Source: an uncultured Opitutia bacterium (GTDB lineage: Bacteria > Verrucomicrobiota > Verrucomicrobiia > Opitutales > Opitutaceae). Taken from it: a DNA stretch of 33,877 bases. Under the pieces are notes generated by a model that saw only the letters and a program-made list of their open reading frames with translations, did not search any database and had not been told where the DNA came from. This document shows, one piece after another, positions 1 to 7,660 of this stretch. Where the stretch lies: the NCBI GenBank assembly GCA_903948415.1, contig CAJAYO010000939.1, positions 1-33,877 of the forward strand. Direction: 5' to 3'. The stretch's first letter is position 1; each line of letters starts with the position of its first letter. The position numbers and the translations under genes are program-made.

Positions 1-120
1 GATCTCGTAGATTTCGACGAGGGCGACGCCGGTGGTGGTGTTTGAGCCGGAGACTTGGACGGAGTAGCCGCCGGGGGCGTGGGTGGTGAGGAGGGCGGCG
101 TCTTTCGACGGGGCGGGAGG
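1..120 (-). pseudogene. Orphan C-terminal module fragment (...SKDAALLTTHAPGGYSVQVSGSNTTTGVALVEIYEI...), continues past the window edge
   Basis: Reverse-strand translation is almost the same as the last ~36 aa of the S8 protease just upstream, in the same frame but after its TAG stop; no own 5' gene body. Confidence 0.7.
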
Positions 121-125
121 GCGAC

Positions 126-155
126 GGAGCGCGAGCGAGCTCGCGGCCTACGGGA
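126..155 (+). repeat. Solo hairpin (REP-like) element GGAG-CGCGAG-CGAG-CTCGCG-GCCTACGGGA
   Basis: 6-bp inverted repeat with 4-nt loop; prefix, loop and suffix match the 28-nt units of the array at 18294-18544. Confidence 0.7.
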
Positions 156-3100
156 CTTCATAGACTTCGACGAGGGCGACGCCGGTGGTGGTGCTGACGC
201 CGGAGACTTGGACGGAGTAGCCGCCGGGGGCGAGAGTGGTGAGGAGCGCGGCGTCGCGGGAAGTGCTGGGGAGGGCGAAGGCGCCGACGGTGGTGAAGGC
301 GGCGGTGAGGGCGGTGGCTTGGGCGGGGACGGCGGACCAGTTGTCGTTTTCGGCGAGTTTCGCGGAGGAGGAATTGAAGAGGGTGAGTTGGGGATCGGCG
401 ACGGTGCCGGGGACGCCGAAGGCGCCGAGGGTGGGGCCGACGGCGCGGATCAAGACCTTGGTGGTGGTGCCGCCACCGAGGACGAAGCCGACGGTGAGGC
501 CGGTGCCGAGGTGTTTGCGGACGGAGACGTTGACGAGGCGGGGCGTCGCGAGCGTGAAGGCGGTGGTGGCGGTCGCGTCGTAGAGTTCGGCGATGACGAG
601 GCCGGTGCCGGCGCCGTTGCCGGCGGCGGAGACGGCGACGGAGTTGTCGCGGGTCAGGATGCTGGCGGTGGCCGCGGCATCTTTCGAGAGCGGGCCGCTG
701 TAGGGGAAAGCGCCGACGGCGGCGAGGGCGGCGGTGAGGGCGGGCGAGCCGCCCCAGTTGTCGTTTTCGCCGGTCTTGGTGGAGCCGGCGAAGAGTTCGA
801 GTTTGGGATCGTCGAGGGTGCCGGCGACGCCGAGGGCGGCGAGGGACGGACCGGCGGCGCGGATGATGAGGGGCTTGGCGCCGGCGGTGGCGGCGCCGCC
901 GACGACATAGCCCATCGTGAAGGTGTCGGCGGGGGTGGCGAGGGAGGTGAGGACGGAGAGATTGATGAGGCGGCCGGGGTTGGCGGCGGCGGCGAGGGCG
1001 ACGGCGGCGGCGGGGCTGGTGACGGAGCCGTTGGGGGTGGAGACGGTGAGGGTGTAGCTGCCGCTCTGCGCGGTGCCGACGGCGGCGACCGAGTAGGTCG
1101 GGGTGTTGGCGCCGGGGATCGGGCGGCCGTCCTTGTTCCACTGATAAAAGAGGGCGCCCTGGCCGATGGCGGTGGCGGAGAGGGTGAGGGCGGCGTTGGC
1201 CGCGAGCGTGACAGACTGCGGGGCGGCGGTGATGACGGGAAGATCGACGGCGGCGCGGCCGAGGTGGCGGACGTTTTGGCGGTATTGGGGCCAGGGGCCG
1301 GTGCCGGCGTAGGCGCCGATGTCGAAGGCGTAGAGTTTCGAATCGTTACTGGCGAGGTAGAGGGTGGTGCCGAAAATCACGGGGCTCGAGCGGAGGTATT
1401 GGGCGGTGTCCCAGGTGCGTTTGAGGGTGCCGCCGGGGTAGAGCGCGTAAAGTTTTCCGTCGTAGGCGCCGATGTAGATGACGCCGTTGCTGTCGACGGC
1501 GGGGCTGGAGGCGAGGATGGGGCCGCCGGTGGTATAGGTCCAAAGGGGCTCGCCGGTGGCGGCGTCGAGGGCGTGGACTTTGCGGTCGGTGGCGCCGAGG
1601 TAGACGGTTGTGCCGTCGCTGCTGAGGCACGGGGAGCTGCTGATCCCGTTGGTGACGGTGACGCCGGCGTAGACCCAGCGTTGGACGCCGGCGGGAGTGA
1701 GGGAGATGACGCGGGAGGTGCTGTAGGTGGCGAGGTAGATGTTGCCGGCGGCGTCGAGGGCGGGGGTGGCGAGCATGTCGCCGCCGGTGGCGAATTTCCA
1801 GCGGAGGGTGCCGTTGGGGTTGAGGGCGTAGAGGTTCTTGTCGACAGAGCCCTGATACACGGTGCCGTCGGGGGCGATGATGGCGGCGGTGTAATAGCTG
1901 CCGACGTTGCCGACGTTGTAGCTCCACTTGACGGTGCCGTCGGCGGAGCTGAGGGCGTAGAGACTGCCGTTGGTGTGATGGGTGTAGAGGGTGCCGTCGG
2001 CGGCGAGGGCGGGGGCGAAGGAGGTGCTGCCGGTGCCGAGGGCGCGTTGCCAGCGGACGGTGCCGGCGGGGGTGAGGGCGGTGACATTGCCGTCGAAGGC
2101 GCCGAAGTAGATCATGCCGTCGGGGCCGATGGCCGGGGTGGCGAGGTCCATGCTCGCGCCGGCGGCGTAGGTCCATTTCAGCGAGCCGTCGGGGTTGACG
2201 GCGTAGACGCGGCTGTCGGGGGAGGTGGTGCCGAGGTAGAGGGTGCCGTCGGGGCCGACGGAGACGGAATTGGTGACGAGGGAGCCGTCGGTGCTGAGTT
2301 GCCAGAGGGAGTCGGTCACGGAGACGGTGACGAGGCCGCGGCTGGTGGGGTTTTTGGTGTCCACCTGGAAGTAATACGTGGTGCCGGCGGTGGCGGCGAC
2401 GGTGCAGCGGCTGTCGCTGTTTTGGATGGTGGCGGAGAGGTCGGTGTCGTCGTTGGCGGCGACGAGGGCGAGGTTGGCGAGGGAGGAGCCGGTGTAGACG
2501 GCGAGGAGGGTGTTGAAGTCGAAGGTGAAGGCGGAGACCTGGAAGCGGCCGGTGCGGGGGGCGGTCCATTTGTACCAGAGGGAGGCGCCGCCGGCGAAGC
2601 CGAGGATGCGGGGTTCGGTGGGCTCGGTGGTGGCGGAGTTGTTACGGGCGGTGGACTGGGCGCTTTCGCCGGCGAGCGGGGTGGCGTTGGCGAAGTGGTC
2701 GTTGGCGGGGGCGGGGGAGATGCTGAGCTGGGCGTAGCCGCTGGTGTTGGTTTTGCCGGAGACGGCGATGATGTACGAGGCGAGGGCGGTGACCGGAAAA
2801 GCGACGCGGCTGGTGACGGTGGTGCCGTAGTTGTCGTTGGAAGTGACGGGCACAAGGGTCGCGAGGGTGCTGCCGGTGAAGATATCGAGGGTGGTGTCGA
2901 AGTCGCTGCCGGCGGTGTCGACGACGACGGTGCCGGTGGCGGGGGCGATCCAGAGCCACCAGAGGCTGGCGCCGGCGTCGTCGGTGCCGGCGTGGCCGGG
3001 TTCGCCGGGTTCGATGGTCGCGCCGCGGTTGTTGGAGCGGAGGGTGAGGGTGGTGCCGGTGATGATGGCGCGGTCGGTGAAGTCGTCGTTGAAGGGGCGG

Positions 3101-4416
3101 TTGGTGGTGGAGGTGAGGGCGCGGGCGAGGTTGAGGCGGCCGTTGGTCTGGGCGCGGCCGGCGAGGGCGGACTTGAGTTCGGTGCCGCGGAGGAGGCGGT
3201 TGATGCGTTCGCGGTAGGTGTCGTTGGGGAACTGGGCGCGGAGGAGGACCATGGCGCCGGCGACGTGGGGTGCGGCCATCGACGTGCCGCTGCGGGCGAC
3301 GATGCCGGTGGGGTTGGTGAAATCGGCGGAGACGATGGCCGTGCCGGGGGCGAAGAGTTCGACGGTGGCGCCGTAGTCGGAGGACGAGCTGAAGGTGTCG
3401 GTGGGGCCGGAATTGCCGACGGAGAGGATGTTGTCGAGGAGGTAGCCGGCGGGATAAAACGGGGAGGCGTCGTTGCTGACGCCGTTGTTGCCGGCGGCGG
3501 CGACGACGACGATGCCGGCGTCGCGGGCGGTGCGGAGGGCGGTGTAGAACGTCTGGGAGAAGGTCGTGCCACCGAAGCTGCAGTTGATGACGTGGGCGCC
3601 ATGGGCGATGGCGTAGTCGACGCAGGCGGCGCTGTCGCTGGTCGTGGAGATGCCGTCGGCCCCGGCATTTTTCAGCACCATGAGCTGGGTGCGCCAGACG
3701 ACGCCGGCGGTGCCGAGGCCGTTGTTGCCGGAGGCGCAGAGGATGCCGGCGACATGGGTGCCGTGACCGGTGTTGTCGGTGATGTCGCCGGAGCGGTTGC
3801 CGCGGAGGAAGCGGGCGCCGTTGACGTCGCCGAAGGTGGGGGTGGGATTGACCCAGAGGTTGGGGGCGAGGTCGACGTGGTCGGGGCGGACGCCGTTGTC
3901 GATGAGGGCGACGATGACGTTGGGGGCGTCGTGCAGGATGTCCCAGCCGGGGATGGCCTTGATGTCGGCGCTCGGGGTACTGCCGGTGAGCTGGAGGCCG
4001 GTGTTGCTGAGGCCCCATTGGCTGGGGAAGCCGGGATCGTTCGGGATGATCTGGGCCGTCATCAGGTAGTCGGGCTCGACGAACTCATAGCGGCCGGTGG
4101 CCCGGAGGCGGGCGACGGCGTCGGAGGCGGATTCGTCGGGCGCGAGGGCGATGACGCGGAGGTCGCCGAAGCGGGCGAAGCGGTCGCGGACGCGGATGTT
4201 TTCCCGGGCCTCGGCGGCGTCGACGGTGGCGCGTTGGCGGGCGAGGGGTTTGGCGAGGATGAGGTGGTCGCTGAAGCCCTGGGCGCGCTCTTTGGCGGAG
4301 AACTTATCCGGAGGTGCGGTCGGGGCGGCGTGGGCGGAGAGCGCGAGCAACAGGGAGACGGCCGAGGCGACAAGCGAGGCTACGACGCGGATGAAAGCGG
4401 AGCAGAGGTAACGCAT
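148..4416 (-). CDS. Secreted S8 (subtilisin-like) serine peptidase with PPC-like domains, PQQ-type beta-propeller repeats, Ig-like domain and two C-terminal modules
   Basis: Signal peptide MRYLCSAFIRVVASLVASAVSLLLALSAHA; catalytic motifs ALIDNGVRPDH, GHGTHVAGI, SGTSMAAPHVAGA; repeated GTLYLG..DSRVYAVNPDGSLKWTY propeller blades; the TTG at 4473 in the ORF track is upstream of a better ATG at 4416. Confidence 0.9.
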   Translation of the reverse strand: MRYLCSAFIRVVASLVASAVSLLLALSAHAAPTAPPDKFSAKERAQGFSDHLILAKPLARQRATVDAAEARENIRVRDRFARFGDLRVIALAPDESASDAVARLRATGRYEFVEPDYLMTAQIIPNDPGFPSQWGLSNTGLQLTGSTPSADIKAIPGWDILHDAPNVIVALIDNGVRPDHVDLAPNLWVNPTPTFGDVNGARFLRGNRSGDITDNTGHGTHVAGILCASGNNGLGTAGVVWRTQLMVLKNAGADGISTTSDSAACVDYAIAHGAHVINCSFGGTTFSQTFYTALRTARDAGIVVVAAAGNNGVSNDASPFYPAGYLLDNILSVGNSGPTDTFSSSSDYGATVELFAPGTAIVSADFTNPTGIVARSGTSMAAPHVAGAMVLLRAQFPNDTYRERINRLLRGTELKSALAGRAQTNGRLNLARALTSTTNRPFNDDFTDRAIITGTTLTLRSNNRGATIEPGEPGHAGTDDAGASLWWLWIAPATGTVVVDTAGSDFDTTLDIFTGSTLATLVPVTSNDNYGTTVTSRVAFPVTALASYIIAVSGKTNTSGYAQLSISPAPANDHFANATPLAGESAQSTARNNSATTEPTEPRILGFAGGASLWYKWTAPRTGRFQVSAFTFDFNTLLAVYTGSSLANLALVAANDDTDLSATIQNSDSRCTVAATAGTTYYFQVDTKNPTSRGLVTVSVTDSLWQLSTDGSLVTNSVSVGPDGTLYLGTTSPDSRVYAVNPDGSLKWTYAAGASMDLATPAIGPDGMIYFGAFDGNVTALTPAGTVRWQRALGTGSTSFAPALAADGTLYTHHTNGSLYALSSADGTVKWSYNVGNVGSYYTAAIIAPDGTVYQGSVDKNLYALNPNGTLRWKFATGGDMLATPALDAAGNIYLATYSTSRVISLTPAGVQRWVYAGVTVTNGISSSPCLSSDGTTVYLGATDRKVHALDAATGEPLWTYTTGGPILASSPAVDSNGVIYIGAYDGKLYALYPGGTLKRTWDTAQYLRSSPVIFGTTLYLASNDSKLYAFDIGAYAGTGPWPQYRQNVRHLGRAAVDLPVITAAPQSVTLAANAALTLSATAIGQGALFYQWNKDGRPIPGANTPTYSVAAVGTAQSGSYTLTVSTPNGSVTSPAAAVALAAAANPGRLINLSVLTSLATPADTFTMGYVVGGAATAGAKPLIIRAAGPSLAALGVAGTLDDPKLELFAGSTKTGENDNWGGSPALTAALAAVGAFPYSGPLSKDAAATASILTRDNSVAVSAAGNGAGTGLVIAELYDATATTAFTLATPRLVNVSVRKHLGTGLTVGFVLGGGTTTKVLIRAVGPTLGAFGVPGTVADPQLTLFNSSSAKLAENDNWSAVPAQATALTAAFTTVGAFALPSTSRDAALLTTLAPGGYSVQVSGVSTTTGVALVEVYEVP

Positions 4417-4626
4417 AGGAAACGGGGGTTGTCCTGAGCGACCGTAGGGTGGCAGGCAACGAACCCGGCACAAGGTCCAATGCGGAGGGCAAGGTAGGAA
4501 CCCTAGTCGGCCGGGAGGGCCGGCGCGCGTCGGCGGAGCGCCGGGCGGACGGGCGGCGGGGGCGAAGCCGGGGGAAATTGGATACGGCGGGGGAACCGGC
4601 CGGCCGGAGGGAAGGCGGCGGGCCGG

Positions 4627-7293
4627 TCAGGGCACCTCGTAGACTTCGACGAGGGCGACGCCGGTGGTGGTGGCGACGCCGGAGACCCGGACGCTGTAGC
4701 CGCCGGGGGCGAGGGTGGCGAGGAGCGCGGCGTCCTTGGAGGCAGGCGGGAGGCCGAAGGCACCGACCTGGGCGTAGGCGGCGGTGAGGGCGGCGGTGCC
4801 GCCCCAGTTGTCGTTTTCCCCGATTTGGGCGGAGGCGCCGTTGAAGAGGGCGAGCTGGGGATCGGCGACGGTGTCCGGGACGCCGAAGCCGCCGAGCGTC
4901 GGGCCGACGGCGCGGATGAGAATAGTTTTTGAGCCGGTGCCGCCGACGGTGAAACCCATGGTCACGCCGCTGCCGAGGTGTTTGCGGACGGAGACGTTGA
5001 GGAGGCGGGGGGTGGCGGCGGTGTAGGCGGCGACGGGGGTCGCGTCGTAGATTTCGGCGATCACGGTGCCGGTGCCGGTGCCGACGGCGGAGACGGAGAC
5101 GGAGTTGTCGCGCGTGGCGATGCGGGTGGCGATGGCGGCGTCTTTGGAAAGCGGAGACGCGTAGGGGAACGCGCCGACGGCGGCGAGGGCGGCGGTGAGG
5201 TCGGCGGAGCCGCCCCAGTTGTCGTTTTCGCCGGTCTGGGTGGCGGCGAAGAGTTCGAGCTTGGGGTCGGCGAGGGTGCCGGGGACGCCGAGGGCGCCGA
5301 GGGACGGGCCGGCGGCGCGGATGACGAGGGGTTTGAGGGCGCCGGGCGCGCCGCCCCCGAGGACGTAACCGAGGGTGAAATTGTCGCCGGGGGCGGAGAT
5401 TTCGGTGAGGATGGAGAGATTGATGAGGCGGGCGGGGTTGGCGGGATCGCCGGCGACGATGGGGTTGACGGACGCGATGGGGCCCCACTCGAGGGGATAG
5501 GCGTCGAAGAGGACGCCGCGGGCCTGGAGGCCGAGGGCGTTGGTGGACGACGGGGTGAGGGAGAACGTCGAGCCGGCGGCGGCGGCGACGGGCGTGCCGG
5601 TGGTGGCGGTTTGGACGCCGGTGAGGGTGAGGTTGTCAACGAACCAGCCGACGGTGTTGGTGCCGGCGGCGGTGTAGGCGGAGCCGGCGGGGTCGATGGT
5701 GAAGGCGAGGCGGACGCGGATGGTGCGGCCGGCGAACGAGCCGAGGGCCACGGTGCGGGCGGTGAACGCGGCGTCGGTGGGGGCGGGCGTGGCGGTGCCG
5801 GTGGGGGAGGTGCCGGCCTGCGTGTAGGTGTCGACCCAGGACGCGCCGTCGTCGGCGGAGACCTGAACGCGGGCGGTCTGGATCGCGGTGGCGATGCCGA
5901 GGCGGCTCAGGAAGGCGAGGGTCGCGCCGTTGCCCACGAGAAAGGTGTCGGGCAGCGTGAGGAACTGCGTCGAGCGCGGGTTCGTGTGCGAGAGGCGGTA
6001 GGACGCGGAGCCGGCGCCGGTGAAGGCGGACTGGACGACGGGGGGCAGACCCGGAGTGGTGGTCGCGACGAGACCGTCGAGGCCGGACTCGGCGTCGTAG
6101 ACTTTGGCGAAATGGGCGAGGGCGACGGTGCGCCATTCGAAGGAGCCGGCGAAGGCCGGTTTCGCGACGGTATAGGCGTTGGCCCGGCCGATCCCGGGGG
6201 AGGCGGGGCCGGTGACGGCGACGGGGACGGCGTCGGGGCCGGCGACGTCGGGGTCGAAGACGGTGACGGAGTAGGTGATCGGGGGAAGGGTGTTTCCGGA
6301 TACGCGGATGCCGGTGACGGTGACGCCGTAGGTCACGTCGGCGGTGGGGCGCGGGTGGCCGTCGGAGGCGGCGGTGGAAAGGTTGTCGTAGACCCAGACG
6401 AGGGTGTTTTCGCCGGCGGTGGTGGCGGGGTCCTGGCTTTCGAGGCGCACGGGAAGGGCGACGCCGTCGCGGGTCATCGTGACGGTGGCGGCGGTGAGGG
6501 CGGCGCCGGGATAGGAGAGGGACCAGCGGGGGAAGACGAGGGGGTGGGGAGCGTAGCCCGGGGCGGGGTAGGCGACGTAGGGTTCGCGCGTGGCGGGGCG
6601 GGTGGGAAGGGCGTTGGGGTCGACGATCCAGTTGGCGTGCACAGCCGGATAGGTCACGCCGTCGCCGGGGACGTCGCCGACGCCCATTTCGCGGGTGTGG
6701 GGGTAGAGCAGCCAGCGGCGATGGCCGACGCGGAAGTTGGTGCCGAGTGCGACGGTGCCGCGGCCGTCGTCGTCCTGGACGAGCGCGGTGATGGCGGCGG
6801 CGCCGGTGAGGCCCTGGGCGAGGTTGGAGGCGGCGGCGGAGTCTTTACCGTCGACGGTGTAGTAGGTCCAGGCGGTGGGGATGCCGGTGTGGCGGAGTTC
6901 GCGGTTGACGCTCATCATGAGGGCCGTCTGCTGGTTTTTCGCGGAGTAGGACGGGTTGAGCGTGATGCCGGCCGGGACGCCGGCCATGGCGCGGAAGAAA
7001 TTGATCCGGAGGAGGGCGGCGTCCTTGAAGGCGGCGGAGGTGGTGCCGGCGGCGGCCACCGCGGTCGAGCCGGTGTAGCTGCCGGTCCAGCCGAGCGGAA
7101 TATTTTCGGAGGCCGAGTAGATCGTGCGATAGAACTGGCGGACCTCTTCGCGCGAACGCGGGTTGACGGTGAGGGGCGCGGCGGCGGGGAGGGTGGCGGG
7201 GGCGAGGAGGAGCGCTGCCAGGACGAGGGCGAAAAAGGACACGGGTTGAGTCGTGCAGGGGGAGGCGCGGTGCAGAGGAGCGGCAAGTCGCAT
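4627..7293 (-). CDS. Secreted CAP/SCP-like domain protein with two C-terminal modules
   Basis: Signal peptide after ATG at 7293; ..LRINFFRAMAGVPAGITLNPSYSAKNQQTALMMSVNRELRHTG.., ..NFRVGHRRWLLYPHTREMGVGDV.. resemble CAP domains; tail homologous to the S8 protease tail. Confidence 0.8.
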   Translation of the reverse strand: MRLAAPLHRASPCTTQPVSFFALVLAALLLAPATLPAAAPLTVNPRSREEVRQFYRTIYSASENIPLGWTGSYTGSTAVAAAGTTSAAFKDAALLRINFFRAMAGVPAGITLNPSYSAKNQQTALMMSVNRELRHTGIPTAWTYYTVDGKDSAAASNLAQGLTGAAAITALVQDDDGRGTVALGTNFRVGHRRWLLYPHTREMGVGDVPGDGVTYPAVHANWIVDPNALPTRPATREPYVAYPAPGYAPHPLVFPRWSLSYPGAALTAATVTMTRDGVALPVRLESQDPATTAGENTLVWVYDNLSTAASDGHPRPTADVTYGVTVTGIRVSGNTLPPITYSVTVFDPDVAGPDAVPVAVTGPASPGIGRANAYTVAKPAFAGSFEWRTVALAHFAKVYDAESGLDGLVATTTPGLPPVVQSAFTGAGSASYRLSHTNPRSTQFLTLPDTFLVGNGATLAFLSRLGIATAIQTARVQVSADDGASWVDTYTQAGTSPTGTATPAPTDAAFTARTVALGSFAGRTIRVRLAFTIDPAGSAYTAAGTNTVGWFVDNLTLTGVQTATTGTPVAAAAGSTFSLTPSSTNALGLQARGVLFDAYPLEWGPIASVNPIVAGDPANPARLINLSILTEISAPGDNFTLGYVLGGGAPGALKPLVIRAAGPSLGALGVPGTLADPKLELFAATQTGENDNWGGSADLTAALAAVGAFPYASPLSKDAAIATRIATRDNSVSVSAVGTGTGTVIAEIYDATPVAAYTAATPRLLNVSVRKHLGSGVTMGFTVGGTGSKTILIRAVGPTLGGFGVPDTVADPQLALFNGASAQIGENDNWGGTAALTAAYAQVGAFGLPPASKDAALLATLAPGGYSVRVSGVATTTGVALVEVYEVP

Positions 7294-7642
7294 GGGAAAA
7301 TCGGTGAAGGAGAGCGGTGGGCGGTGCAAAGGCGGTGGGACTAAGCGGGCCGGGAACGGGACCCAGGTACGGCGCGCGCGGGGCGCGGATCAAGGGCGGG
7401 GGCGGAACGTGGGCGGCTTCGGCCGGAATCGCGAATGGAAAATGGGGGGTGGGCCGTGGGGCAGAGAGGCGGGGGATGACGGTGCGGGAAGGTGGGTGGG
7501 GCCGGGCCATGCGCCGGAAAGTCCGGGAGCGGGCCAGCGGGTGCGGAATCGTGGTCGGGCCGGGTGAGGCGGCAAGCGACGGCGGCGGGATGGGGGCTGA
7601 GGGTGGTCGGCGGTTGAAAGCCGCCGCTCCGGAGTGGGGGCG

Positions 7643-7660
7643 GGGCGGAGGCCCGCCCTA
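7643..7660. repeat. GC-rich hairpin GGGCGG-AGGC-CCGCCC abutting/overlapping the helicase stop codon
   Basis: 6-bp perfect inverted repeat; the TAG stop (CTA 7658-7660) shares its edge. Confidence 0.55.

Noticed and set aside
158-1141. Arg/Pro/His-rich and Pro/Ser/Ala-rich minus-strand ORFs overlapping real genes (e.g. 158-1141, 1346-2569, 2316-3668, 2642-4018, 15086-16426, 23330-25357)
   Set aside because: Out-of-frame or antisense translations of high-GC coding sequence; no credible domains
55-4437. 1460-aa plus-strand ORF, Gly/Ala/Glu-rich (and similar ORFs at 4978-7344, 7634-9406, 9449-11341, 18523-21213, 26433-28265, 28223-29665)
   Set aside because: Mirror ORFs opposite real GC-rich genes; composition is Gly/Ala/Asp/Glu/Val low complexity without domain motifs, and the opposite strand encodes recognisable proteins
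4500-4620. CGGCCGGGAGGGCCGGCG and CCGGCCGGCCGG palindromes between the two secreted-protein genes as terminators
   Set aside because: No T-tract on either strand; GC-rich self-complementarity is expected by chance here
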